This document shows positions 1 to 7,977 of a stretch of DNA of 64,000 nt, piece after piece (position 1 is the stretch's first letter; each line of letters begins with the position of its first letter). The translations under genes were made by a program, and so were the position numbers. Source of the stretch: Comamonas odontotermitis (GTDB lineage: Bacteria; Pseudomonadota; Gammaproteobacteria; Burkholderiales; Burkholderiaceae_C); contig NZ_JACHKZ010000007.1 in NCBI RefSeq assembly GCF_014207855.1, positions 1 through 64,000 on the forward strand, in the 5' to 3' direction. The notes under the pieces are model-generated. The model made no database searches. It worked only from the letters and a program-made list of their open reading frames with translations, and was not told the DNA's origin.

Positions 1-1
1 T

Positions 2-1615
2 CCAGTTTGTGGTGCGGTACTTGCGCCGACCCCAGTTCGTCTCACTCATCATCCGAGCCTACTACCGCTGCGGCCCGGATTTGTGCAACAAAGCCGTACT
101 GCGCCATTGGGCGATATCGTGGATTCGAAAATTACCTTGTCCGCAGCACCCAAAATGCAGTATCTGGATGCAAGCAATCCAGGCTATGCGGCATTCAAGA
201 CAGCCAACGCATCGCGCACGCCTTTGGTATTGTTTGGTGCCAATGACGGCATGCTGCATGTCTTGAATGGCAGTGCCACTGGCGCAGATGCAGGTAAAGA
301 GGTGTTCGCCTATATTCCCGGTCTGACCTTTTATGGGCCAGGCGGTACGAGCGCAGCTGATGCCAATATCAATGGCCTGGCGGCTATCGGTAATCCGAAC
401 TATGAGCACCGGTTTTATGTCGATGCAACCCCCCAGGTGTTCGATGTGGATTTTCAGAAGACGCAAGGCAGCACGTTGATTGCACCTACCTGGAAAACAT
501 TGGCAGTGGGTGGCCTTGGCAAAGGTGGAAAAGGCTTTTACGCGATTGATATCACCAACCCTGGAGATTTCACCACAGAGGCAAGCGCCGCCGGCAAGGT
601 GCTGTGGGAAATCAGCAATACCACGCCGGGGTTTGAACACATGGGCTATAGCTATGGTGCGCCTGTGATGGTCAAGACCGCAAAGTACGGCTGGACGTTG
701 ATCTTGACCTCTGGCTACAACAATGACGACGGGAACGGCTATCTGTTTCTGGTGAATCCGGCAACTGGTGCGCTGCTGGACACTATCAGTACAGGTGCTG
801 CGGCGCCTGGCATGGCCCAGGCTTCTGCGTTCATCGGTGCCTATACGGACGGAACAGCGGATACTGTTTATGCCGGTGATTTGAATGGCCAACTCTGGCG
901 CTTTGATTTGACTGCTTCGGGCTCAAGCACGTATCCAGCGCCCCAACTGCTGTTTCAGACCGCTTCGCCAAGCGGTGGCGCTCAGCCCATCACGGTAGCT
1001 CCCATCCCAGAGGTTCACCCCAGGACACTGGAGCGCGTGGTGTTGTTCGGTACCGGAAAATTGCTCGATGGTTCGGATATGGCAATGTCGCAGGTTCAAA
1101 GCTTCTATGCAGTGACCGATGGCGATGGTAAAAAATTCAATACCACTGTGACCTCGACCTTGCATCGCAGCGATCTGGTTGAACGCACCTCGCTGACCTC
1201 TCCTGTTGCAACCATGCCGACCACCGCGCGGGGCTGGTTCTACAACCTGGGAACCACCGACGGCACTGCCTGGCGTACTCTGCTGACTGCTGCTGCGGCC
1301 AATGGCATTGCGGTGTTTACATCCACCCTGACCAATGGTGGCGACGGCTGTAGCCCATCAGGCTCAGGCAGGGCATATGGGGTGGACTTTTCAAATGGCA
1401 GCTCGGTACTGCAAGATCCTAACAATCCCAATAACGTGGTGGAGAGTTTGAGCCTCAGCGCCATTCCAACGGACAATACGGTCATCAGCAAAGATGGCGA
1501 GACCACCGGGCTGGCCGGAGACGCTGCAGGCAATGTGGTTCAACTCAAGCTCAAGTCCGCTACTGTCAGTGCGGTAAAACTGATCAACTGGCGTGAGGTG
1601 AGTCCGGTAGATTGA
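2..1615 (+). CDS. pilY1: PilY1-type type IV pilus tip/assembly protein, C-terminal part (5' end outside window)
   Basis: The frame is open from the first bases of the window, so this is the 3' portion of a larger gene. It reads through LGDIVDSK near the start of the visible part, a junction typical of the PilY1 C-terminal beta-propeller. It then repeats propeller-like blades (VLFGANDGMLHVL, LAVGGLGKGGKGFYAID, VYAGDLNGQLWRFD). The acidic loop GYNNDDGNGYLF corresponds in position to the calcium-binding loop known in Pseudomonas PilY1. PilY1 sits at the pilus tip or outer surface and controls pilus extension, retraction and adhesion. It ends in TGA and is followed by a hairpin. No minor pilin genes lie downstream, since the next gene is convergent cobS. 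The N-terminal variable (VWA-like) region cannot be judged. Confidence 0.88.
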   Translation, partial: PVCGAVLAPTPVRLTHHPSLLPLRPGFVQQSRTAPLGDIVDSKITLSAAPKMQYLDASNPGYAAFKTANASRTPLVLFGANDGMLHVLNGSATGADAGKEVFAYIPGLTFYGPGGTSAADANINGLAAIGNPNYEHRFYVDATPQVFDVDFQKTQGSTLIAPTWKTLAVGGLGKGGKGFYAIDITNPGDFTTEASAAGKVLWEISNTTPGFEHMGYSYGAPVMVKTAKYGWTLILTSGYNNDDGNGYLFLVNPATGALLDTISTGAAAPGMAQASAFIGAYTDGTADTVYAGDLNGQLWRFDLTASGSSTYPAPQLLFQTASPSGGAQPITVAPIPEVHPRTLERVVLFGTGKLLDGSDMAMSQVQSFYAVTDGDGKKFNTTVTSTLHRSDLVERTSLTSPVATMPTTARGWFYNLGTTDGTAWRTLLTAAAANGIAVFTSTLTNGGDGCSPSGSGRAYGVDFSNGSSVLQDPNNPNNVVESLSLSAIPTDNTVISKDGETTGLAGDAAGNVVQLKLKSATVSAVKLINWREVSPVD

Positions 1616-1641
1616 CGGTAAGCAATTTGCTCCATGAAACG

Positions 1642-1671
1642 AAAGGCCAAGCGCATTGCCGCTTGGCCTTT
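1642..1671. terminator. Hairpin between convergent pilY1 and cobS
   Basis: A perfect 12-bp stem (AAAGGCCAAGCG paired with its complement) with a 6-nt loop lies 27 bp after the pilY1 stop. The T tract is short on both strands, so it is a plausible but weak bidirectional terminator. The rest of the gap to cobS shows nothing else I recognise. Confidence 0.55.
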
Positions 1672-1850
1672 GTCATGAGCGCGGGGATTCGTGTCAGGGG
1701 GCCTCTGGAAAACTCCCCGCCATGGTCTCAAGGCGATCTGGCGCGATCTACGGCGTTGTCTTCTTCGTCAATAGCTATGGCTATTGCAGAGGCCTTGTGG
1801 CGCATCCCGCCGCTCGTCCATCCCACTGGTGAGGCTTTCGCAGATGCACC

Positions 1851-2663
1851 CTAGAAAGACAGACGAATCGAGAACGCTACCCCAAGATAGAAACCAATTT
1901 CGCTCACCTGCTCGATGGCTCCCAGCCCGTCGCCTGTAAAGCCTTGCAGGCGGCGGTAAAACCATTGGCGCATCCATAGTGCCGCCGCAGCGCTCAAGGC
2001 CAAAGCGCACACCAGGGCGGGCAGGCCTTGCCACCAGGCAACCAGCACGGTTGCAGGCAGAGCCCACAGCATGCAGCTCACCAGGCCCTTGCGGGTGATG
2101 AATTCGGCCAGCGGCTTGCTTTTGGATTTGGCGGTGTCGCCGACATGCGGCAGGCTGCGAACCACGAACATGGGCCACAACCGTGCAATGACGTGGGCGC
2201 CGATGAGCGCGGCCAGTGCCAGGCCCAGGCTGTGGCTGGTCAGCAAGGCCAGCAGTGCCACTTTGCTCAGCACGGCCAGCAGCATGGCCATGGCGCCATA
2301 GGCCCCGATACGCGAGTCTTTCATGATGTCCAGGGCACGCTCGCGGTCGTGGCTGCCGCCAAGGCCATCCACCACATCGGTCAGACCATCTTCATGAAAG
2401 CAACCGGTCAACAGCACGGAGGCCAGGGTGCTGAAGATGGCGGACCCGAGGGGGGCATAGGTGTTGCCGGTGGGCAGCAGCCAGTCAAATGCTGCCAAGG
2501 TGCCTGCAGCAACGAGGCCCACGATCCAGCCTACCCCAGGAAAGTGCCCCGCACTGGCGCGCAGCATCTCGGGGCTGTAGCCCACCCAGTCCGCCAGGCG
2601 GCCCGTGATGGGGATACGGGTGAAGAACTGTACGGCCAGCAAAAAGTGGCGAAGGGCTTGCAT
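1851..2663 (-). CDS. cobS: Adenosylcobinamide-GDP ribazoletransferase (cobalamin-5'-phosphate synthase)
   Basis: CobS joins adenosylcobinamide-GDP to alpha-ribazole (or its phosphate) at the inner membrane, the last assembly step of the cobalamin nucleotide loop. The protein is about 270 residues, normal for the family, and strongly hydrophobic with several membrane spans. It carries the family motif CFHEDGLTDVVDGLGG followed by an ALDIMKDSRIGAYG stretch. The ATG at 2663 (MQALRHFLLAVQFFTRIP) is chosen. An in-frame TTG five codons upstream is less likely. It lies 60 bp downstream of ilvA on the same strand, so the two could be cotranscribed, although no other cob gene is in the window. No cobalamin riboswitch is visible upstream. 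Confidence 0.9.
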   Translation of the reverse strand: MQALRHFLLAVQFFTRIPITGRLADWVGYSPEMLRASAGHFPGVGWIVGLVAAGTLAAFDWLLPTGNTYAPLGSAIFSTLASVLLTGCFHEDGLTDVVDGLGGSHDRERALDIMKDSRIGAYGAMAMLLAVLSKVALLALLTSHSLGLALAALIGAHVIARLWPMFVVRSLPHVGDTAKSKSKPLAEFITRKGLVSCMLWALPATVLVAWWQGLPALVCALALSAAAALWMRQWFYRRLQGFTGDGLGAIEQVSEIGFYLGVAFSIRLSF

Positions 2664-2723
2664 GGTGCTGCTATGCAAAAAATAGCATCTAGTGGTCTAT
2701 GGCTGTACGCTGGAGGTCTATTT

Positions 2724-4298
2724 TTATGACGAAGCCCTCAGGAACAGCTGGTAGGCCGGGTTGTTCGTCTCTTCCACCCAGGGGTAGCCCAGGTTGTTCA
2801 AGAACTTCTCGAATGCTTTGGAGTCACCCTTCGGCACCTGCATACCCACCAGAATGCGGCCATAGTCTGCACCCTGGTTGCGATAGTGGAACAGGGAGAT
2901 ATTCCAGTTGGGTGCCATCAGACTCAGAAACTTGAACAACGCGCCAGGCCGCTCAGGAAAGATGAAGCGCAGCAGGCGCTCGTCCTTGGCGAGCGCCGAA
3001 TGCCCTCCCACCATATGGCGCACATGCTCCTTGGCCAGCTCGTCAAAAGTCAGATCCAGCGCTTCGAAGCCATTTTTCTGAAAATTACGGGTGATCTTTT
3101 CCGATTCTCCCTTGCTGTTGGTCGATATGCCGACGAACACATGGGCGCGGCGATCATCGCTGATTCGGTAGTTGAATTCGGTGACGCTGCGCGCGCCGCC
3201 GGGCAGGTTACCCACCACTTCGCAGAAATGCTTGAAGCTGCCGCGCTCCTCGGGAATGGTGACGGCCAGCAGCGCCTCCTTTTCCTCGCCCACATCGGCG
3301 CGCTCGGCCACGAAGCGCAGGCGGTCAAAATTCATGTTGGCGCCGCTCAGGATCGCGGCATAGGTTTCGCCCTTGGTCTTGTGCTTGGCCACATACTGTT
3401 TGATGGCCGCTACCGCCATGGCGCCAGAAGGCTCCACCACCGAGCGGGTGTCGGCAAAAATGTCCTTGATGGCGGCACAGACAGCGTCGGTGTCCACGGT
3501 GATGTATTCGTCAACCAGGCTTGAGGCAACGCGGAACGTCTCTTCGCCCACCAGCTTGACAGCAGTGCCGTCGGCGAACAGGCCCACATCGGACAGCGCG
3601 ATACGCTTGCCTTCACGGGCTGACTGCACCATGGCGTCGGAATCGTTCATCTGCACGCCGATGACCCGGATCTCGGGGCGCACGGCCTTGATGTAATTGG
3701 CAACGCCGGCAATGAGACCGCCTCCGCCAATCGGAACAAACACGGCATTGAGCTGTGAAGAGCCAATTTTTTGCACCTGGCGCATGATCTCCATCGCAAT
3801 CGTGCCTTGCCCGGCGATGACATCGGGGTCGTCAAACGGGTGAACGAACGTCAGACCCTGCTCTTTTTGCAGCTTGAGGGCGTGTTCATAGGCGTCGGAA
3901 AAGCTCTCGCCCGCCAGTACGGCCTCGCCGCCCATGCTCTTGACGGCATCCACCTTGATCTGAGGAGTGGTTGCAGGCATCACGATCACTGCGCGTACGC
4001 CCAGGCGACTGGCAGACAGCGCAACGCCCTGGGCATGGTTGCCTGCCGATGCGCAGATCACTCCGGCCTTGAGCTGCTCGGCAGAGAGCTGAGCCATCTT
4101 GTTATAGGCACCGCGCAGCTTGAAGCTGAACACTGGCTGTTGGTCTTCTCGCTTCAAGAGCACCTTGTTGTGCAATCGGCGGCTCAGGTTCTTGGCGGGG
4201 TCGAGATCGGATTCCACTGCGACGTCATAGACGCGCGCGGTCAGGATTTTCTTCAGGTAATCGGCCGGTGTCAGCGCGGCAGCAGTCTTGGTGGGCAT
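2724..4298 (-). CDS. ilvA: Threonine ammonia-lyase (threonine dehydratase), biosynthetic long form
   Basis: This PLP enzyme deaminates L-threonine to 2-oxobutanoate, the first committed step of isoleucine synthesis. The start is the ATG at 4298 (MPTKTAAALTPADYLKK), giving 524 residues. An upstream in-frame GTG at 4343 is rejected as untypical. The PLP lysine is Lys60 in the VFSFKLRGAYNKM motif, SAGNHAQG is at 84-91, and the phosphate-binding GGGGL loop is at 191-195. Two ACT-like regulatory domains follow (about 335-415 and 430-510), as expected for an isoleucine-inhibited and valine-activated enzyme. It is followed by cobS. Upstream lies a 550-bp leader region containing a candidate terminated RNA. 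Confidence 0.95.
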   Translation of the reverse strand: MPTKTAAALTPADYLKKILTARVYDVAVESDLDPAKNLSRRLHNKVLLKREDQQPVFSFKLRGAYNKMAQLSAEQLKAGVICASAGNHAQGVALSASRLGVRAVIVMPATTPQIKVDAVKSMGGEAVLAGESFSDAYEHALKLQKEQGLTFVHPFDDPDVIAGQGTIAMEIMRQVQKIGSSQLNAVFVPIGGGGLIAGVANYIKAVRPEIRVIGVQMNDSDAMVQSAREGKRIALSDVGLFADGTAVKLVGEETFRVASSLVDEYITVDTDAVCAAIKDIFADTRSVVEPSGAMAVAAIKQYVAKHKTKGETYAAILSGANMNFDRLRFVAERADVGEEKEALLAVTIPEERGSFKHFCEVVGNLPGGARSVTEFNYRISDDRRAHVFVGISTNSKGESEKITRNFQKNGFEALDLTFDELAKEHVRHMVGGHSALAKDERLLRFIFPERPGALFKFLSLMAPNWNISLFHYRNQGADYGRILVGMQVPKGDSKAFEKFLNNLGYPWVEETNNPAYQLFLRASS

Positions 4299-4588
4299 AG
4301 GAAATGCACGCTTGGGAAAATGGGCAACAGGGTAGACAGGCACACAGATTGGATGGGCGCAGACAAATGGCGCCTGCCGATGCGCCGGTCTGAGGCATTG
4401 CTTGTGGCTGCCTGAAGAGTGCCGGCGGGCGTCGGTGAACCAATAGGGATCGCTGCACTATAACCGCTGGCGCGTTGCACCGCGGTATGACTGCGGATTT
4501 GCTGCCGCTCGCGTTGTTCGGTTGCCCTGCGGCGGAACAGTAGCTGGTTGCGACGAGTTGGCTGTGCAAAGCACCCAAGCCCTCGGAA

Positions 4589-4620
4589 TAAAAAAAGCCC
4601 CTGATGTGAATCAGGGGCTT
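4589..4620 (-). terminator. Rho-independent terminator of the candidate sRNA
   Basis: A perfect 10-bp stem (AAGCCCCTGA at 4595-4604 paired with 4611-4620) has a 6-nt loop and is followed on the minus strand by a run of seven T then ATT. It points leftwards and ends transcription before ilvA. Confidence 0.8.
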
Positions 4621-4702
4621 GAAACCACCATTGAGAGGTGGAGGAGACAACCAGCGTGCTACATTCGTCAGCCCTTGCAGGCGAGAGCTGCGAAGAGCAA
4701 AT
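4589..4702 (-). ncRNA. Candidate small RNA with Rho-independent terminator and CU-rich (anti-SD-like) segment
   Basis: On the minus strand a TATACT -10 box (4709-4714) would start a transcript near 4702. About 115 nt later it reaches a textbook terminator. Between them are a CUCCUCC segment that complements Shine-Dalgarno sequences and a CCACC/GGUGG hairpin with a UCUCAAU loop. No reading frame in this stretch looks like a gene. The ilvA start is about 290 bp further on, which is long for an attenuator, so an independent sRNA is my preferred reading. A terminated leader of ilvA is the alternative. No clear -35 box is seen. Confidence 0.45.
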
Positions 4703-4852
4703 GAGCCAAGTATAGCGATGATTCTGCTGCAATGCAGCAAAAATCTGTGCGGCGCTCATGTTTTTTCACAATCATGGCTATAGCCATCTACGGATGGCGC
4801 GGCCAACGCTACTTCTGCCAAACTGGCAGGTATTGAATTTTGGAGAGATGCA

Positions 4853-5302
4853 ATGGAATGCACGGTGACCTGGACAGGCGCAAGCGGTGCGCGATCGGGA
4901 ATGGGTTTTGTCGCTGAAACCGGTAGCGGCCATGTGGTGGCGATGGATGGCGCGCCAGATCCAAGCAATCCTGCCAATGGCGGCCAAAATCTGGCGGCGC
5001 GGCCCATGGAACTGTTGCTTGCTGGCACTGGCGGTTGCACTGCCTACGATGTGGTCCTTATTTTGAAGCGGGGCCGACACGATGTGAAAAACTGCACCGT
5101 GGCTCTCAAGGCAGAGCGCGCAGACACCGAGCCCAAGGTGTTTACCAAGATCCACATGCAATTCACTGTGACGGGCAAGGGAATCCCCCCGGCCGCTGTC
5201 GAGCGCGCCATTGCGATGAGCCACGAAAAATACTGCTCGGCCAGTATCATGCTCGGCAAGACAGCCCAGATCACCACCGGCTTTGATCTGGTGGAAGCCT
5301 GA
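4853..5302 (+). CDS. OsmC/Ohr-family protein (YhfA-like)
   Basis: A 149-residue protein of the OsmC fold, cytosolic, with the two family cysteines visible: Cys62 in GGCTAYD and Cys128 in KYCSAS. In characterised OsmC/Ohr members this pair reduces organic hydroperoxides with thiols. The sequence is closer to the YhfA-like branch (MLLAG-type core, SxxKYCSAS) whose substrate is unknown. The ATG at 4853 follows a GGAGAG-type ribosome site. It stands alone, convergent with coq7. A palindrome lies about 65 bp upstream of the start. Confidence 0.85.
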   Translation: MECTVTWTGASGARSGMGFVAETGSGHVVAMDGAPDPSNPANGGQNLAARPMELLLAGTGGCTAYDVVLILKRGRHDVKNCTVALKAERADTEPKVFTKIHMQFTVTGKGIPPAAVERAIAMSHEKYCSASIMLGKTAQITTGFDLVEA

Positions 5303-5364
5303 TCAGACTGGGAAAAGGCCTCCGGCGCTTGACTGGAAAGCGCAGACTGCTATCAAAAATTACA

Positions 5365-5393
5365 GAGTTGCCGGGTGTGCCGCCTGGCAACTC
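5365..5393. terminator. Hairpin between convergent osmC-like gene and coq7
   Basis: An 8-bp stem GAGTTGCC/GGCAACTC with a 13-nt loop lies between the two convergent genes. No strong T run follows in either direction, so terminator function is tentative. Confidence 0.4.
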
Positions 5394-5491
5394 CATTTCA
5401 TTCTCGGTCCAGCCTGCCTATTGATCAGAGCATCGCTACAGGAGCACCCCTCCATGCCACTGGCAACGCCGCGTTGGATACATAGACACTA

Positions 5492-6115
5492 CTAAATATA
5501 GTGCGCGGTGGTTGTCATCACCTTGGCGGCTACACGCATCAGGGCCTTGGCGGGTGGGGGCACAGGTATCGCTCCAGCATCCACGGCCGCCGCCGCGTGG
5601 CGCTCTTCGTCATCTTTCATCTGTGCCACCACGGCCAGCGATGCAGCATCCTGGGGCGGAAGGCGATCCAGGTGAGACTGTAAGTGAGCGGACACCTGGT
5701 TTTCGGTCTCTTCCACAAAACCGAGGCTGGCGCGGTCACTCACTTTGGCAGCGACGGTTCCAATCAGAAAGGCTCCTGCGAACCACAACGGATTCAGCAG
5801 GCTGGGGCGCTCCCCCAGGGCCTGCAGGCGTTGGTGGGTCCAGGCCAAGTGGTCCATTTCTTCTTGCGCAGCCTCCAGCAGGTGTTCACGCAGGCGCTCG
5901 TCCTTGGTCACCATGGCCTGGGCGGTATAGAGAGCCTGCGCGCAGACCTCCCCCACATGATTGACACGCATATAGGCGCCAGAGAGTTTTTTCTCTGCGG
6001 CACTCAGATCAGCTTCCTCTATGCCGGCGGCGGGGGAGGGCTGATTGGCGCGAGGTGTGGCAAACAGGGTACGGAGCGCTGTATCGGCGGCGCAAAGAAG
6101 TCGGTCTTGCTGCAT
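5492..6115 (-). CDS. coq7: Coq7-type demethoxyubiquinone hydroxylase
   Basis: This di-iron monooxygenase hydroxylates 2-polyprenyl-3-methyl-6-methoxy-1,4-benzoquinol, the penultimate step of ubiquinone synthesis. It is a peripheral inner-membrane protein. All six expected ligands are present when read from the ATG at 6115: Glu56 (NHVGE), Glu86 and His89 (EEMDH), Glu138 (EETEN), Glu170 and His173 (DDEERH). The spacing matches the human COQ7 ligand pattern for the first four. The length is 207 residues. An in-frame TTG three codons upstream is ignored. It is monocistronic and divergent from the porin. Confidence 0.94.
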   Translation of the reverse strand: MQQDRLLCAADTALRTLFATPRANQPSPAAGIEEADLSAAEKKLSGAYMRVNHVGEVCAQALYTAQAMVTKDERLREHLLEAAQEEMDHLAWTHQRLQALGERPSLLNPLWFAGAFLIGTVAAKVSDRASLGFVEETENQVSAHLQSHLDRLPPQDAASLAVVAQMKDDEERHAAAAVDAGAIPVPPPAKALMRVAAKVMTTTAHYI

Positions 6116-6438
6116 AAGTGCCAATGGTACCCACTACAATGGAGGTGCTGCAAACGGTAGACATATTGCACACGCAAGGTCTTGTTTTGCGGCAAATTTT
6201 TTTGAGAAAAGCAACGGCTGCTGACATTCGTTAAACGTTGCACACAAGCAACGATTTACACGGATTCGTCGACCAAGTGGGGGAATTTGTTTGCGCAACC
6301 GACTGTGGTCTGTTGAAATAGAGATAACTTCCACACTAGGAGGTTGGCGCGGGAGCAGGTAGAAGTTGTGCAGATCCGTGAGGCTGACATCAACCCCCCC
6401 GTACCAGCGCCGTCTGTTAAACCTTGGAGTAACTCGCA
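6116..6438. promoter_or_regulatory. Divergent coq7/porin control region
   Basis: This 323-bp gap must contain the promoters of coq7 (left) and the porin (right). It contains two related inverted motifs, TTGCACACGCAA (6166-6177) and TTGCACACAAGCAA (6238-6251), plus a TTGCGCAA at about 6292. All have the form TTGC-n-GCAA and could be operator sites. No confident -35/-10 pair was found. The porin has a GGAG ribosome site about 10 nt before its ATG. Confidence 0.35.
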
Positions 6439-7482
6439 ATGAAAAAATCTCTTGTTGCCTTGGCAGTGCTGGCCGCTTCCGGCGCCGCAATGGCTCAATC
6501 TTCCGTGACCCTGTTCGGTATCGTTGACGCTGGCGTGACCTACGCTAAGACCAGCGGTGGCGACTCCGTGTACGGTCTGACCAACTCTGGTAACGCTACC
6601 AGCCGTCTGGGCTTCCGCGGCGTGGAAGACCTGGGTGGTGGTCTGAAGGCTGGTTTCTGGCTGGAAGGCGCTATTCAGAATGATTCCGGCACTGGTGCTG
6701 GCGGCGGCGCTGCAGGTCCTGGCTTCGAATTCAAGCGTCGTTCGACCGTGTCCCTGATGGGCAACTTCGGTGAAGTGCGTCTGGGTCGTGAACTGACCGC
6801 TGCTTACAACACCGTGAGCGCATACGACGTGTTCGGTCAAGTTGGTATCGGCCAACACTTCGGCTTCGGCGTGAACGGTTCGCCTTTCCGCGTGTCGAAC
6901 ATGGTTTCGTACTACACCCCTGGCATGTCTGGCTTCAAGGCTGGCATCAACTACGGTTTCGGTGAAACCGCTGGCGACAGCTCGTTCGGCCGTTACATCG
7001 GTGGTTCCGTTGGCTATGACAACGGTCCTCTGAGCGTTGGCCTGGGTCTGGAACAACAAAACGACCCATCTGCTGCTTTCGACAAGGAACAATCCCTGGG
7101 TCTGGGCGCTTCGTACAACTTCGGCGTTGTGAAGCTGGCTGGTCTGGTTCGTCAACAACGTAACACCCCAGTTGGTGGTGGCGACAAGTGGAAGATGAAC
7201 TCCGCTTCCCTGGGCGTGACCGCTCCTGTGGGCGCTGCTGGCGAAGTTCGTGCTGCTTACAACTACTACGACGTGAAGTCGGTGGACGGCAAGGCTCACC
7301 AACTGTCGCTGGGCTATGTGCACAACCTGTCCAAGCGCACCGCTCTGTACGGCACCTACGCTTTCCTGAAGAACCAAAAGTCTGAAACCTTCAGCGTTAG
7401 CGCTAACGGCCTGGGTATCGCTACCCCAGCTGGCGGCAAGAACCAAAACGCTCTGACCGTTGGTATCCGTCACGCTTTCTAA
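6439..7482 (+). CDS. Outer-membrane porin, Gram-negative (Omp32/OmpC-like) family
   Basis: A 347-residue trimeric-type general porin, probably the major outer-membrane diffusion pore. It starts with a signal peptide MKKSLVALAVLAASGAAMA cleaved before QSSVTLFG, and SSVTLFGIVDAGV is the standard first beta strand in betaproteobacterial porins. It ends in an aromatic residue (VGIRHAF), the expected C-terminal signature for outer-membrane insertion. Codon use is much more restricted than in its neighbours (CTG, GGT, GCT, AAC and CGT dominate), which fits very high expression. The gene is monocistronic with a strong terminator. Burkholderiales porins of this type are often anion-selective, but selectivity cannot be read here. 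Confidence 0.95.
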   Translation: MKKSLVALAVLAASGAAMAQSSVTLFGIVDAGVTYAKTSGGDSVYGLTNSGNATSRLGFRGVEDLGGGLKAGFWLEGAIQNDSGTGAGGGAAGPGFEFKRRSTVSLMGNFGEVRLGRELTAAYNTVSAYDVFGQVGIGQHFGFGVNGSPFRVSNMVSYYTPGMSGFKAGINYGFGETAGDSSFGRYIGGSVGYDNGPLSVGLGLEQQNDPSAAFDKEQSLGLGASYNFGVVKLAGLVRQQRNTPVGGGDKWKMNSASLGVTAPVGAAGEVRAAYNYYDVKSVDGKAHQLSLGYVHNLSKRTALYGTYAFLKNQKSETFSVSANGLGIATPAGGKNQNALTVGIRHAF

Positions 7483-7518
7483 TTGAACGCTGGGTTTCCC
7501 AGCTTCAATCTGAAAAGT

Positions 7519-7547
7519 CAAAAGCCCGTCGAAAGACGGGCTTTTTT
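7519..7547 (+). terminator. Porin terminator
   Basis: AAAAGCCCGTC-GAAA-GACGGGCTTTTTT is a perfect stem with a GAAA tetraloop and T tract, 37 bp after the porin stop. Confidence 0.9.
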
Positions 7548-7977
7548 ATTTGGCTCGCAACTGTGCTACCGGTTGGGGAACGTACGCACTCGGATGCGCG
7601 ATTGGTTCCCATCTGCTTGGCTACGATGGCGGTCTGATTTTGTTGTCAATCTGTAGAAATTTGTCCTACAAATAGTCGACTTTTGTGCGGGTGTTCGCAG
7701 GATATTGAGGAATATCTGGGGCTTGGATTCGTCATGGCTTGCGATACCGAATGACAAAGGCTGCGATGTACTCTATTTGTGAGTAATTGCTATCGTATTT
7801 TTCCTGATGAAATAAGCTGTTTCGTTGAGTGTGCGGCTTTGTGCTGTCAGGTGGAGATGGCTTGTGCGGCGTTTAACAGAAAACTCACAGATTTGACGAA
7901 TCTCAGCCTTGGGGGAAGCACCATGGGGCAGGCGAGTTCCTTGCGGCATAGTGGAACTCTTTTTTCTGCGAGACCTT
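7548..7977 (+). promoter_or_regulatory. Upstream region of the peptide-type ABC operon, with a GntR-like operator
   Basis: No gene is seen in this 430 bp, which is less GC-rich than its flanks. At 7659-7673 there is a perfect inverted repeat ATTTGT-CCT-ACAAAT whose core TTGTCCTACAA fits the FadR-subfamily GntR consensus TNGTNNNACNA. A second outer repeat TGTAG...CTACA overlaps it. No GntR gene is in the window. The operon promoter itself could not be pinned. Confidence 0.4.

Larger units (their letters stand above)
4299..4852. other. Gene-free stretch between ilvA and the osmC-like gene
   Basis: Apart from the candidate sRNA and its terminator, this 554-bp region holds a perfect 14-bp palindrome ATGGCTATAGCCAT at 4774-4787, about 65 bp before the osmC-like start. 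It also holds the ilvA promoter region, in which I cannot pick a convincing promoter. No protein-coding frame is supported. Confidence 0.5.

Noticed and set aside
4299..4343. Longer ilvA start at GTG 4343
   Set aside because: The extra 15 residues do not resemble the family and the ATG at 4298 gives the usual N-terminus.
4774..4787. Perfect 14-bp palindrome ATGGCTATAGCCAT
   Set aside because: Considered as an operator for the osmC-like gene, but a single copy with no known family match is not enough to claim it.
6256..7521. A 421-codon minus-strand open frame opposite the porin
   Set aside because: It arises from the strongly biased codon use of the porin; translation is Val/Thr/His-rich with no recognisable domain.
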